Below, piece by piece: positions 25,458-34,539 of a DNA stretch of 64,000 nucleotides. Source of the DNA: Cytobacillus firmus (lineage in GTDB: Bacteria > Bacillota > Bacilli > Bacillales > Cytobacillaceae); the NCBI RefSeq assembly GCF_023715565.1, contig NZ_JAMBOJ010000002.1, forward strand, positions 62,001-126,000, read 5' to 3'. The number at the start of each line of letters is the position of its first letter. Position 1 is the first letter of the stretch. The notes below the pieces were generated by a model. The model worked only from the letters and a program-made list of their open reading frames with translations, searched no databases and was not told the DNA's origin. Both the position numbers and the translations under genes were made by a program.

Positions 25458-26324
25458 ATGGGCAAATATAGAAGAGGCTATACTAATAGTACAAAAGCGG
25501 AGAGATTGCTGGAGTATTTATACGTTTTGATAGGGTCAGGTATTGTAGCGGTCGCATTTAATGTGTTCTTGCTTCCCAATCGGATTGCTTCAGGGGGGGT
25601 AAGCGGAATCAGTACGGTCCTGGATGCAGTTGTTGGCTGGGAGCCTGCTTATGTACAGTGGGCATTTAATATACCGCTTTTTATTGCTGGTGTGCTGCTG
25701 CTTGGAAAACAATTTGGAGCAAAGACTCTGGCCGGGACAATTTTCCTGCCGCTTGTTGTTTTTCTGACGAAGGAATATGAGCCATGGACATCCGACCCGC
25801 TGCTCGCATCTCTGTTTGGCGGAATTGGCGTAGGCCTTGGTTTAGGAATTGTTTTCAGGGGTAAAGCATCTACAGGAGGGACAGACCTTGCAGCACAGAT
25901 TATTAACAAGTATACAGGTTTGTCCCTTGGTACTTGTGTTGCGATAATCGATGGATTGATCGTATTGTCTGCTGCGATTATTTTTGACATAGAGCAGGGC
26001 CTGTATGCCTTGATTGCTTTATATGTAACAAGTAAAACCATTGATCTGATCCAGCTTGGTTTCAGCCGGACAAAGATGGCTTTAATCATTACTCAAAAAC
26101 AAAGTGAAGTTCGTGAAGGAATTTTGAATAAAATTGACCGTGGTGTGACAAAACTATCAGCATACGGTGGTTATACCGACCATGAACGTCCGGTCCTGAT
26201 GTGTGTGGTGGATCAGACGGAGTTCACAAAATTGAAACAACTGGTTCAAACCATTGATCCTACTGCATTTATCATTGTCACGGATGCTTCCGAGGTGTTG
26301 GGCGAGGGTTTCAAACGAGCGTAG
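25458..26324 (+). CDS. YitT-family membrane protein (YvjA-like)
   Basis: 288-aa protein with five to six N-terminal transmembrane helices (YitT/DUF161 region, about 20-175) and a C-terminal soluble DUF2179 domain (about 200-285; ALIITQKQSEVREGI, GYTDHERPVLMCVVDQTEF). ATG 25458 follows GGAGGG with 7-nt spacing; the frame continues upstream to 25362, but that extension lacks hydrophobic or homologous sequence. B. subtilis has yvjA at the equivalent place near cccB. Transport substrate unknown. Confidence 0.88.
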   Translation: MGKYRRGYTNSTKAERLLEYLYVLIGSGIVAVAFNVFLLPNRIASGGVSGISTVLDAVVGWEPAYVQWAFNIPLFIAGVLLLGKQFGAKTLAGTIFLPLVVFLTKEYEPWTSDPLLASLFGGIGVGLGLGIVFRGKASTGGTDLAAQIINKYTGLSLGTCVAIIDGLIVLSAAIIFDIEQGLYALIALYVTSKTIDLIQLGFSRTKMALIITQKQSEVREGILNKIDRGVTKLSAYGGYTDHERPVLMCVVDQTEFTKLKQLVQTIDPTAFIIVTDASEVLGEGFKRA

Positions 26325-26376
26325 TGTTGGTATAATATAGCTGTACTTAGTATTTTTTCCTGAGGGGGAATTATAG

Positions 26377-26730
26377 GTGAAGAAGAAGCTATTAGCACTA
26401 TTGATGGGTACATCTTTAGTTCTTGCAGCCTGCGGCGGCGCAGACGATGCTGCTGACGACAAGGACACTTCTACAAACGGCGGCGGTGAAACAACAACTG
26501 ATACGGCTGACGCTGGCGATGCACAAAAGCTTTTTGAGCAGAAATGTTCAAGCTGCCACGGTGCAAATCTTGAAGGCGGTGTAGGGCCTGCACTTGATAA
26601 AGTTGGTGCAAACCTATCAAAGGAAGATATTGAAAACATTATTGAAAACGGTAAAGGAGCTATGCCAAAAGGATTGCTTCAGGGAGAAGAAGCTTCTGCT
26701 GTAGCATCTTGGCTAGCGGGCAAGAAATAA
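26377..26730 (+). CDS. cccB: Cytochrome c-551, membrane-anchored lipoprotein
   Basis: Small c-type cytochrome carrying electrons on the outer face of the membrane. 117 aa from GTG 26377 after GAGGGGGAA. The N-terminus is a lipoprotein signal with lipobox LAAC; a Gly/Asp/Thr-rich linker follows; haem binding motif CSSCH is at about 59-63 and the distal Met ligand is probably in GAMPKG. Same synteny as B. subtilis cccB upstream of ftsEX. Confidence 0.92.
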   Translation: MKKKLLALLMGTSLVLAACGGADDAADDKDTSTNGGGETTTDTADAGDAQKLFEQKCSSCHGANLEGGVGPALDKVGANLSKEDIENIIENGKGAMPKGLLQGEEASAVASWLAGKK

Positions 26731-26742
26731 TAAGATAAAATA

Positions 26743-26776
26743 AAAACGCTCTGTTTAGCAGAGTGTTTTTATTTTT
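26743..26776 (+). terminator. Intrinsic terminator of cccB
   Basis: AAAACGCTCTG / CAGAGTGTTTTT with a 5-nt loop TTTAG (one G-U pair) followed by ATTTTTT, 12 nt after the cccB stop. Confidence 0.85.
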
Positions 26777-27156
26777 TCCCTAAGCGTTCAATTTACGGCT
26801 TAAGTTAGAGCGTTAATATACAACTTGACATAATTTATGACAAATATCGAGTGAAAGCAATATGAAAAAAGAAGGAAAAATCAGTCGAATAAAAGAAATT
26901 TACACTAGTATATTAAAGAAATTCAGGAAAATAGTAACAATAGTATTGGGATTGAAAAGAAACTGTAATATTTTTTTCCGTTATTTTGACAACTTATGAT
27001 GTTATAATGGGTTGTGTGAGAATTTTAGATGGCTAATTAGGTAGTATTTACAAGTATTTTGTCATCCTCTATGTCGAAAGGATGTCGTTTTTTAGCGAAA
27101 CATGCCGTCTGTTTATTAAAAATTCTTAATACACACTAGATTGCTAGGTGATATAT
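26777..27156 (+). promoter_or_regulatory. ftsE leader region with extended -10 promoter and attenuator-like hairpin
   Basis: Gene-free 380 nt. An extended -10 element TGTTATAAT lies at 27000-27008, giving a leader of about 140 nt before ftsE. Within the leader, CATCCT (27063-27068) / AGGATG (27079-27084) is followed by CGTTTTTTAG, a short terminator-like hairpin that might attenuate ftsEX transcription. A further TTGACA at 26824 has no good -10 partner. Confidence 0.5.
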
Positions 27157-27843
27157 ATGATTGAAATGAAAGACGTATATAAGAGATATCCCAATGGCGT
27201 TACAGCAGTCAGCGGGATTGATATCCATATTAAGCAAGGTGAGTTTGTTTATGTAGTAGGACCGAGTGGTGCCGGTAAATCCACTTTTATCAAAATGATG
27301 TACCGGGAAGAAAAGCCTTCGAGCGGAACGATCACCATTGACGGAGTGAATCTGGCTGCATTAAAGAATACAAAAGTGCCGCTGATGCGCCGTAAAATCG
27401 GGGTTGTTTTCCAGGACTTTAAGCTACTCCCAACTTTGACTGTTTATGAGAATGTTGCTTTTGCTCTTGAAGTTATTGAAGAGCATCCGAAGAATATTAA
27501 AAAACAAGTCATGGAAACTTTGGAGCTTGTAGGTTTAAAGCATAAAGCAAGAATGCTTCCCACCGAACTGTCAGGCGGGGAGCAGCAGCGTGTTTCCATC
27601 GCCAGATCAATCGTAAACTCTCCGAAAGTCGTGATAGCGGACGAGCCTACAGGAAACCTTGACCCGGATACCTCATGGGAAATCATGAACATCTTTGATG
27701 AAATCAACACGAGAGGAACGACTGTGGTCATGGCAACTCATAATAAAGAAATTGTCAACACAATTAAGCACCGCGTTATTGCCATTGAAGGCGGAAGGAT
27801 TGTACGTGACGAGCAAAGAGGTGATTACGGCTATGAAAGCTAG
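27157..27843 (+). CDS. ftsE: Cell-division ABC transporter ATP-binding protein FtsE
   Basis: ATPase of the FtsEX complex, which controls peptidoglycan hydrolase activity at the cell surface. 228 aa, the same as B. subtilis FtsE. Walker A GPSGAGKST (about 34-42), Q-loop VFQDFKLLP (family-typical), signature LSGGEQQR, Walker [14 protein letters not shown] and the switch His in MATHNKE. ATG 27157 after AGGTGA is preferred to GTG 27148, which overlaps the ribosome site. Overlaps ftsX by 11 nt. Confidence 0.95.
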   Translation: MIEMKDVYKRYPNGVTAVSGIDIHIKQGEFVYVVGPSGAGKSTFIKMMYREEKPSSGTITIDGVNLAALKNTKVPLMRRKIGVVFQDFKLLPTLTVYENVAFALEVIEEHPKNIKKQVMETLELVGLKHKARMLPTELSGGEQQRVSIARSIVNSPKVVIADEPTGNLDPDTSWEIMNIFDEINTRGTTVVMATHNKEIVNTIKHRVIAIEGGRIVRDEQRGDYGYES

Positions 27844-28726
27844 AACATTGGGCCGGCACTTCCGTGAAAGTTTTAAAAGTCTCGGGCGAAACGGCTGGAT
27901 GACATTTGCTTCGGCAAGTGCGGTCACAGTAACCCTCATTTTAGTTGGCGTATTTTTCGTCATTATGATGAATCTCAACAAGGTGGCTACAACCATTGAA
28001 GAGGATGTGGAAATCCGCATTCACATCGATGTTGCTGCAAATGAGCAGGATCAGGAAGTATTACGGCAAAAAGTCGAAGGAATACCCGAAGTCGAAACAG
28101 TTGAATTTTCAAATAAGGAAGAAGAGCTTGATAGCTTAATAAACAGCCTTGGTGAAGAAGGCGAAGCCTTCAAACTGTTCGAACAGGATAATCCTCTGAA
28201 CGATGTATTTATCGTAAAGACGAAAAACCCGGCAGATACAATGAAAGCTGCAAAGCAGATTGAGAAAATGGAATATGCGTCTAAAGTAAAATATGGGCAG
28301 GGACAGGTTGAAAAACTATTCAACTTTATCAATGCCGGCCGAAATGTTGGCCTTGTGCTGATTATCGGCCTATTATTTACTGCCATGTTCCTGATTTCCA
28401 ATACCATTAAAATTACGATTATGTCACGAAGAAAAGAAATTGAGATTATGAGATTGGTAGGAGCAACCAACTCGTTCATCAGATGGCCATTCTTTCTTGA
28501 AGGTTTATGGCTTGGATTGCTTGGATCCATTATTCCAATTGCGCTTGTTTCATCAGCATATTATTACGCCTATGATTACTTAGCCCCAAAGCTTGAAGGA
28601 CATTTTGTCAAGCTGTTGGAGTTTAGTCCGTTTGTCTATCAGATTTCCGGGCTTCTTATCCTGATGGGTGCTCTCATTGGTGTATGGGGAAGCTTGATGT
28701 CAGTCAGAAAGTTCCTGAAAGTTTAA
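27833..28726 (+). CDS. ftsX: Cell-division permease-like protein FtsX
   Basis: Membrane partner of FtsE, 297 aa with four transmembrane segments (about 23-48, 165-190, 215-240, 265-290) and an extracellular domain between the first and second that contacts a hydrolase or its activator. Start MKARTLGRHFRES after GAGGTGATTACGGCT, inside the ftsE end; the much longer upstream frame is a shadow of ftsE. The M23 hydrolase at 28889 is a likely partner. Confidence 0.95.
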   Translation: MKARTLGRHFRESFKSLGRNGWMTFASASAVTVTLILVGVFFVIMMNLNKVATTIEEDVEIRIHIDVAANEQDQEVLRQKVEGIPEVETVEFSNKEEELDSLINSLGEEGEAFKLFEQDNPLNDVFIVKTKNPADTMKAAKQIEKMEYASKVKYGQGQVEKLFNFINAGRNVGLVLIIGLLFTAMFLISNTIKITIMSRRKEIEIMRLVGATNSFIRWPFFLEGLWLGLLGSIIPIALVSSAYYYAYDYLAPKLEGHFVKLLEFSPFVYQISGLLILMGALIGVWGSLMSVRKFLKV

Positions 28727-28888
28727 ACCAAATCAAAGAAGGCCCTGCGGTGGGGGAAACCTGTCCAGGAGCCTTCAAGCTTTATCATTATATTAGACGA
28801 TTCAGAGTAGCTAAACGTTTCAGACTTGGATGAAATATAGAACGATTAACCTGTACATATGGTGTTCATTGAAAGGAGAAATCGGAAA

Positions 28889-30232
28889 TTGAAGAAATCC
28901 ATCATCACCTTATCATTGGCTGCCGTTCTGGGTTTTGGCAGCATAACAGTGGGGATGCCTGTTGAGAAGGCGTCTGCAGCAAATAAACTAAACGATTTAA
29001 ACAGTCAAAAGAACCAAATTAACGAAAAGCGTTCTGGAGTAGAGTCGAAATTAAACAGTACAGATAAAAAGATCGGCGAAAACCAGAGCGAGCAGCAATC
29101 TGTAAACAATGAGATTGAGCGTCTGGATAAAGCGATCAGTGATGCTTTAGCTAAAATTGAAGAAAAGAATCAAGAGATTGCAGATACTAAAAAGGAAATT
29201 GAGAAACTAGAAGCAGAAATTAAAGTATTAGTAGAGCGCATCAAAAAGCGTAATGAGTTATTAAAAGATCGTGCACGTAACTACCAGGAAACTGGCGGAA
29301 TGGTGAGTTATATTGATGTTTTAATGGGTGCGCAGAGCTTTGGAGATTTTGTTGAACGTGTTGGAGCGGTGGCAACAATCGTAGAAGCTGACCAGGATAT
29401 TCTAAAAGCGCATCAAGCTGATAAAGACGAGCTTGAGAAAAAACAGAATCAGGTAAAAGAAGAGCTAGCCTCTTTAGAAACAATGCGTGCCGAGCTTGAA
29501 GGCATGAAAAAGAGCTTAAACGCTCAAAAAGCGGAGAAAGATAAACTACTTGCATCCCTAAAGCATAAAGAAAAGGAAATGCATGCCCACAAGCTTGAAC
29601 TGTCTGAAGAAAAAGAGATTCTTGCAGCGCAGGAAGCGGCAATTCAAAAAGCGATCAAACTGGAGAAGGAAAGACAGGCAGAAGCAGCAAGACAAGCTGA
29701 ACTTGCAAAACAAAAGGCTGCAGCAGAAGCAGCTAAAGCAGCTAAAAAGAGCAATTCTCCATCAGCAGGAAGTGGCTCATCATCTGACAGCGGCTCATCA
29801 GGCAGCCCTCAGGTTACACCACCTTCCGTATCAAGCGGTGTATGGACAAAACCTGCTTCAGGAAGACTTTCCTCTGGTTTTGGGGGTCGTTCATTAGGTA
29901 ATCACTTTGGAGTAGACATTGCTTCAGGCGGCACAGTTCCGATTGTGGCGGCAGCAGATGGGGTTGTCATCCGTTCTTATTACTCCAGCAGCTATGGAAA
30001 TGCGATTTTCATTGCTCACTCTATAGACGGACAAACTTACACTACCGTTTATGCTCATATGAGTAGCCGTATTGTTGGCTCTGGCCAGACTGTTTCTAAA
30101 GGTCAGCAAATCGGCGTCATGGGTAATACCGGACAATCTTACGGCCAGCATTTACACTTTGAACTTCACAGAGGTTCTTGGAATGCAGGCAAAACAAATG
30201 CAATCAATCCAATTGGCATCGTGCCTATTTAA
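28889..30232 (+). CDS. Secreted M23 murein endopeptidase with N-terminal coiled coil (EnvC/PcsB-like architecture)
   Basis: 447-aa cell-wall hydrolase, probably the FtsEX-controlled enzyme in this organism. TTG 28889 follows GAAAGGAG and gives a clean signal peptide ending near EKASA. Residues about 30-285 are long coiled coils separated by the PcsB-like segment ARNYQETGGMVSYIDVLMGAQSFGDFVERV; a Ser/Gly/Pro linker follows; the C-terminal M23 LytM domain has zinc motifs NHFGVD (H-x3-D) and QHLHFEL (H-x-H). B. subtilis has no such gene here, where FtsEX acts on the unlinked CwlO. A Ctp protease gene follows. Confidence 0.9.
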   Translation: MKKSIITLSLAAVLGFGSITVGMPVEKASAANKLNDLNSQKNQINEKRSGVESKLNSTDKKIGENQSEQQSVNNEIERLDKAISDALAKIEEKNQEIADTKKEIEKLEAEIKVLVERIKKRNELLKDRARNYQETGGMVSYIDVLMGAQSFGDFVERVGAVATIVEADQDILKAHQADKDELEKKQNQVKEELASLETMRAELEGMKKSLNAQKAEKDKLLASLKHKEKEMHAHKLELSEEKEILAAQEAAIQKAIKLEKERQAEAARQAELAKQKAAAEAAKAAKKSNSPSAGSGSSSDSGSSGSPQVTPPSVSSGVWTKPASGRLSSGFGGRSLGNHFGVDIASGGTVPIVAAADGVVIRSYYSSSYGNAIFIAHSIDGQTYTTVYAHMSSRIVGSGQTVSKGQQIGVMGNTGQSYGQHLHFELHRGSWNAGKTNAINPIGIVPI

Positions 30233-30243
30233 AAAATGTCGTT

Positions 30244-30282
30244 AAGTGGAAGGAGCATAGCTTCTTCCACTTTTCTTTTACC
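30244..30282 (+). terminator. Intrinsic terminator of M23 gene
   Basis: Perfect 9-bp stem AAGTGGAAG (30244-30252) / CTTCCACTT (30264-30272) followed by TTCTTTTA, 11 nt after the stop. Confidence 0.85.
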
Positions 30283-30388
30283 CGAAAAGAGGGTCTTTAA
30301 TCCTATGAGCCATTTGTTTTTAAAATAGTCTCAAGCAAAAGAAATCATAACTCGTCCATCCCCTACATAGAATGAAATAAGCGAAGAC

Positions 30389-30418
30389 ATCCCGCTCCCT
30401 TTGCGGGCTGTTTTTATT
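30389..30418 (+). terminator. Second hairpin upstream of ctpB
   Basis: CCCGC (30391-30395) / GCGGG (30403-30407) followed by CTGTTTTTATTTA. Short GC stem with a good U-run, 70 nt before ctpB; either a backup terminator or a leader attenuator. Confidence 0.6.
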
Positions 30419-30490
30419 TACTTAAAAATCGGGGAAGACCGCTGACGCTGAAAATACAGGAAACGCAGCAAACTGGAAAGGGAGATGACG

Positions 30491-31942
30491 ATGAGCAGAA
30501 AGTGGATCGCCGTTCTGATGACGGGATCATTGCTGACAGGAGCTGGCGGTACATATGCAGGCATGCAATGGCTGGCAAAGGAAGCTCCGCAGACAGGAGC
30601 CCCAAATCAATTAATAGATTCCAAAGAAAACGGAAAACAAGTGGATCAAGAGAAGATAGAAAAGATGGAAACAGCCTATCAGCTGATTTTAAATAGCTAT
30701 GTGGAAAAAGTAGGAGAAAAGCAGCTTGTGGAGGGAGCCATCCAAGGCATGCTTGCAACCCTCGAAGACCCATACTCAGTTTATATGGATGAAAAAACGG
30801 CAAAACAATTCAGTGATACATTGGAATCTTCTTTTGAAGGGATCGGTGCAGAAGTCAGCATGGAGGACGGGAAAATCATTATTGTGGCGCCTTTTAAGGA
30901 TTCACCGGCTGAAAAGGCGGGCCTGAAGCCAAAAGACGAAATCTTAAAAGTGGATGGGGAAAGTGTGAAGGGTCTTGATTTATATAAAGCGACCATGAAG
31001 ATCCGCGGTAAAAAAGGCACAAAGGTAGAGCTTGAAGTTGCGCGCCAGGGACTAAAAGAGCCTTTAAAGGTAGAAGTAAAAAGAGATGAGATTCCTCAAA
31101 TTACTGTTTACTCTGAAATCAAGAAGGAAAGAGGAAAAGAGATAGGGTATCTGGAGATCACCTCCTTTTCCGAAGATACATCGAAAGAATTTGCGAAACA
31201 GCTGACTGAAATGGAACAGAAGGGGATTGAAGGGCTTGTTATTGATGTGCGCGGAAATCCCGGTGGCCTCCTGACCTCTGTTCAGGAAATCCTGAAGGAA
31301 TTAGTTACGGCTGACAAACCCTATTTGCAGATTGAGAAGCGGAACGGTGAGAAAATGAGATATTTTTCCACACTTGAAAAGCCAAAAAGTTATCCGATTG
31401 CCGTTCTTGTGGATAAAGGAAGTGCCTCTGCCTCGGAGATTCTTGCCGGCGCCCTGAAGGAAGCGGAGGATTACGCCATTATCGGTGAGAAATCATTTGG
31501 AAAAGGGACAGTTCAGCAGCCTGTTCCGATGGGGGACGGCAGCAATATCAAACTCACATTATTTAAATGGCTGACGCCGGACGGAAACTGGATTCATAAT
31601 AAAGGAATCCAGCCTACCCTTGAGGTGAAACAGCCGGACATCTATCAAACTCATCCTTTGCAGGTGGATAAGCCTTTGACAAAGGATATGAATAATGAAA
31701 TGGTGAAGAATGCACAGGGAATTCTGGCGGGTCTGGGATATGCCCCGGGCAGGACAGATGGCTATTTCAATGCTTCCACTGAAGCAGCAGTGAAAGTCTT
31801 TCAGCAGCAAAAAGAGCTTGAAGCAACCGGCCGAATAGACAAAAAAACCGCAGCAGCGCTCGAACAGGCCGCCATCGAAGAAATGAAAAAAGAGCAGAAC
31901 GATCTGCAGCTGCAGACGGCTTTGAGATATGTAGCCAAGTGA
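30491..31942 (+). CDS. ctpB: C-terminal processing serine protease CtpB
   Basis: S41-family protease, 483 aa. N-terminal signal/anchor (about 5-25), PDZ domain (about 95-180, with GIGAEVSMEDGKIIIVAPFKDSPAEKAGLKPKDEI-type sequence), protease core with DVRGNPGG, the catalytic Ser in GSASASEIL and Lys in SFGKGTVQ, and a C-terminal peptidoglycan-binding domain (LAGLGYAPGRTDGYFNASTEAAVKVFQ). In B. subtilis it cleaves SpoIVFA during sporulation. ATG 30491 is preferred over ATG 30485 because of spacing from AAAGGGAG. Confidence 0.93.
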   Translation: MSRKWIAVLMTGSLLTGAGGTYAGMQWLAKEAPQTGAPNQLIDSKENGKQVDQEKIEKMETAYQLILNSYVEKVGEKQLVEGAIQGMLATLEDPYSVYMDEKTAKQFSDTLESSFEGIGAEVSMEDGKIIIVAPFKDSPAEKAGLKPKDEILKVDGESVKGLDLYKATMKIRGKKGTKVELEVARQGLKEPLKVEVKRDEIPQITVYSEIKKERGKEIGYLEITSFSEDTSKEFAKQLTEMEQKGIEGLVIDVRGNPGGLLTSVQEILKELVTADKPYLQIEKRNGEKMRYFSTLEKPKSYPIAVLVDKGSASASEILAGALKEAEDYAIIGEKSFGKGTVQQPVPMGDGSNIKLTLFKWLTPDGNWIHNKGIQPTLEVKQPDIYQTHPLQVDKPLTKDMNNEMVKNAQGILAGLGYAPGRTDGYFNASTEAAVKVFQQQKELEATGRIDKKTAAALEQAAIEEMKKEQNDLQLQTALRYVAK

Positions 31943-31950
31943 CACAAATA

Positions 31951-31980
31951 GTGACAGGCACCACCCGAATTTTGTCGAAT
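31951..31980. repeat. Candidate dispersed GTGACAGGCACC element
   Basis: GTGACAGGCACCACCC followed by a GTCGAA tract directly after ctpB. The GTGACAGG(C/T)ACC core also forms the ends of the hairpin at 41579-41629. Similar short elements recur in Bacillaceae intergenic regions; genome-wide copy number is not visible here. Confidence 0.35.
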
Positions 31981-31982
31981 GA

Positions 31983-32018
31983 AGCAGGAGGATTTTTTCC
32001 TTCTGCTATTTTTTATTT
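31983..32018 (+). terminator. Intrinsic terminator of ctpB
   Basis: AGCAGGAGG (31983-31991) / CCTTCTGCT (31999-32007), 9 bp with one G-U pair, followed by ATTTTTTATTT. Confidence 0.8.
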
Positions 32019-32123
32019 AAAGTGAGATTGGAATAGGTTTTGTAAGGTGCTTTTGGTAGAATATAGAGTAATAGAGTTTTTCTGTTGTTTTCATAATTCA
32101 TGAGAATTTAGAAATAGAGGCTG

Positions 32124-33326
32124 GTGGCAATTTTGATAGAAGAGTGGATTTTTGAGTTTTTAAAGGGAACGGGAAAGCTGTTGTTGAATCCGGTATTTTA
32201 TTACCTGTTTTTTGTGGCAGCCTTTTTAGGTATTTCCCGTGTGAAGCGAGAGCGGAAGGACTTTTCGGTCCGTGTTGAAAATGCCTACTTTGAGTTAAGG
32301 CAGCTCCTTCCGCTGGGAATTCTGACAGGTCTCGCCGTAAGCGTTGTGATGGTGGGAGCGGGACTAGTCCTGCCGTTGGAGACGATTGTGTTTACTGCTG
32401 CACTTACGTTCCTGTGGAGCTTAACGGCAAAAGTGAGGTGGATGGCGCCAGTTTATACGCTGGGTTTTGCCTTTTTCGCCACAATGTTTGCTTTTGAACA
32501 GGAGTGGCCATTGCCGTCATTCGCCCAGTCGGCGTCAGATGTTGACTCTTCCATCTTTCCATCTATCGCTGTTCTTCTTGCTCTTCTGGTGATTGCAGAA
32601 GGCTTCCTGATTATAAGAAACGGCCGAAAAGGCACATCTCCAAGACTTGTAAAGAGCAAAAGAGGACAAACTATCGGCATTCACGAGTCCAAAAGGATCT
32701 GGATGGTGCCTGTGTTTCTATTGATTCCGGGAGAGGCGCTGCAGTTGCCGTTTGAGTGGTGGCCAATGATATCGATTGGCGGTGAAACGTATTCACTTAT
32801 TCTTGTTCCGTTTTCAATCGGATTTCATCAGCGAATCCAAGGCACGCTTCCTAAAGAGGCAACAGCCCTGCTGGGACAAAGAATAAGCGTGTTTGGCATA
32901 CTGTTATTACTTATATCAGCTGCAGGCTATTGGTATCCGCTTGCTGCTGTGGGTGCAGCGGCACTTGCGATCATCGGACGTGAATTCATCTCGCTCCGCC
33001 AGAAAATGGCAGAGGATCAGGCCCCATTTTATTTTTCCAAACGCAATCAGGGAATCATGGTACTCGGCGTAGTTCCCGATTCACCAGCTGATAAAATGTC
33101 TCTTGGAGTGGGAGAGGTTGTTACAAAAGTCAATGGCGTGAAAATCCAGGATGAGAAAGGCTTTTATGAGGCTCTGCAAAAGAACGGCGCTCACTGCAAG
33201 CTTGAAGTCTTTGATGTGAACGGGCAGGTTCGTTTCGTTCAGCGTGCTCTCTATGAAGGTGACCATCATGAACTGGGTCTGCTGTTTGTACAGGATGAAA
33301 AAAAGTGGGATAGTGAAGCAGTTTAG
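32124..33326 (+). CDS. minJ: MinJ-like division-site topology protein
   Basis: Membrane protein that links DivIVA to MinD at the septum and poles. 400 aa, close to the B. subtilis 397 aa; several transmembrane segments span about residues 20-290, and a C-terminal cytoplasmic PDZ domain occupies about 305-385 (NQGIMVLGVVPDSPADKMSLGVGEVVTKVNG). GTG 32124 and TTG 32133 are both possible starts; neither has an ideal ribosome site. Located after ctpB as in B. subtilis. Its stop codon abuts the repeats of a Tn7-like remnant. Confidence 0.9.
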   Translation: MAILIEEWIFEFLKGTGKLLLNPVFYYLFFVAAFLGISRVKRERKDFSVRVENAYFELRQLLPLGILTGLAVSVVMVGAGLVLPLETIVFTAALTFLWSLTAKVRWMAPVYTLGFAFFATMFAFEQEWPLPSFAQSASDVDSSIFPSIAVLLALLVIAEGFLIIRNGRKGTSPRLVKSKRGQTIGIHESKRIWMVPVFLLIPGEALQLPFEWWPMISIGGETYSLILVPFSIGFHQRIQGTLPKEATALLGQRISVFGILLLLISAAGYWYPLAAVGAAALAIIGREFISLRQKMAEDQAPFYFSKRNQGIMVLGVVPDSPADKMSLGVGEVVTKVNGVKIQDEKGFYEALQKNGAHCKLEVFDVNGQVRFVQRALYEGDHHELGLLFVQDEKKWDSEAV

Positions 33327-33440
33327 TGTAGTTTTTCATTAATTACCGGAATGCGTTCGAAATTTACCGGAATGATTTTCAAAATCGACTGGAATCATTC
33401 CGTAATTATTAGGAATGTAATTCATTATTAAACGGAATGC
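33327..33440. mobile_element. Degenerate Tn7-like transposon end with reiterated CGGAATG sites
   Basis: Directly after the minJ stop the sequence begins TGTAG and carries repeats of a TTACCGGAATG-like motif: 33343-33353 and 33364-33374 (identical, 21 bp apart), a variant at about 33388, an inverted CATTCCGTAA at 33396, and further variants TTAGGAATG (about 33409) and ACGGAATG (about 33432). Motifs repeated at roughly 20-bp spacing next to a 5'-TGT are characteristic of TnsB-binding ends. The broken tniQ follows, supporting this reading. The other end was not found. Confidence 0.55.
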
Positions 33441-33510
33441 AAATAGCCCAATAGATTGTGGGCTGTTTGTTTATTTTCTGAAAAATAAAGAATTGGAACG
33501 GTGATAAACT

Positions 33511-34539
33511 ATGGGGAGATTAATACTAATACCACGACCTCAAAATGGAGAAAGTTTAAAAAGCTATTTGTTACGCCTATCAATGGCAAACCATTATGAT
33601 TCAATTTCGTGGATTTACGAGTTAAGCAATTTAAAAAGAAATAGTACATACCTTTTATCTCCCCATAAAAGTGACTTAAACCACCTATCTGATTTAGTGG
33701 GAATCCCATGTAATAAATTATGGAAATTAACTTTTGAAAATGAGTTTAATGATTATTTATCTAAAGATTACTATACTCAATTGATTTATAGGAGCGGAAT
33801 AATTAATAAGCATTCGAAAGTATGTCCTATTTGTATAACTGGTGATAAATATGAACAAAAAATATGGGATATAAAAATTAACTTAGCTTGTAATAAGCAT
33901 AAAATTTTACTCATTAATAAGTGCTCAAAATGTCACAACTTAATTTTGTAGAAGAGAAACAATATTGAATATTGTATGTGTGGTTTTCCACTAGGGGATA
34001 TCCTTAATACATATGGTAAGCTTATTAACCTTTTTTGCCAAGCAATTGACCATCTATTTTGATTATGAGAAATTTAGCAATAAAATTTACAGCACAAATA
34101 AAAAATACCAAAAACTAATAATTGATGCATTTGAAATTTTTATGCAGTGGCCAAACAATTATTATGCTCTTTTAAATGATATTCGAAGTTTGCGCATGGA
34201 TCAAAAAGGATCTAGGCTACAATTATCAGGCGTGTACAAGGTATTCATAGAAAGTTCAGTTTACCTGAATTCTCCTTTCTAAGGGATGAATTTTATAACT
34301 TTATGAGAGAAGATAATATAAGGAATCACAAACTAGTTAGATCAAAGACTACTTTAAATGAAGGTTCAAATTTCTTAAATTCAATTAAAATTACAAAATT
34401 ATTAAAAATGAAACCAAACTCAATAAAGGTGTTAGTTAGAAATGGAATTATAGAAGGTGATTACAAGGATTTTTCGAGTCATGAGCAGTTATTGATTCCA
34501 AAAGAATCCGTCGAAAAATATAATGCATTGCATTGGTAA
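33511..34539 (+). pseudogene. Broken tniQ/tnsD-type transposition target-selection gene
   Basis: Remnant of a TniQ-family protein, about 340 aa if restored. The N-terminal part (33511-33951) has the family start PRPQNGESLKSYLLRLSMANHY, and zinc-finger style cysteines in KVCPICITGD and KCSKCHNL. An in-frame TAG at 33949 interrupts it; the frame then continues with YCMCGFPLGD, shifts near 34050 into the 34013-34282 frame, and shifts again near 34230 to SLPEFSFLRDEFYNFM and a C-terminal helix-turn-helix-like region (34303-34539). One stop plus two frameshifts mean it is not functional. TnsB and TnsC are absent. Confidence 0.75.

Noticed and set aside
26862-26999. 45-codon reading frame in the cccB-ftsE gap
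   Set aside because: No convincing ribosome site, AT-driven lysine/isoleucine composition, and it lies upstream of the ftsE promoter; treated as non-coding.
27695-27832. Long N-terminal extension of ftsX
   Set aside because: It is the out-of-frame shadow of the ftsE 3' end; FtsX begins at ATG 27833.
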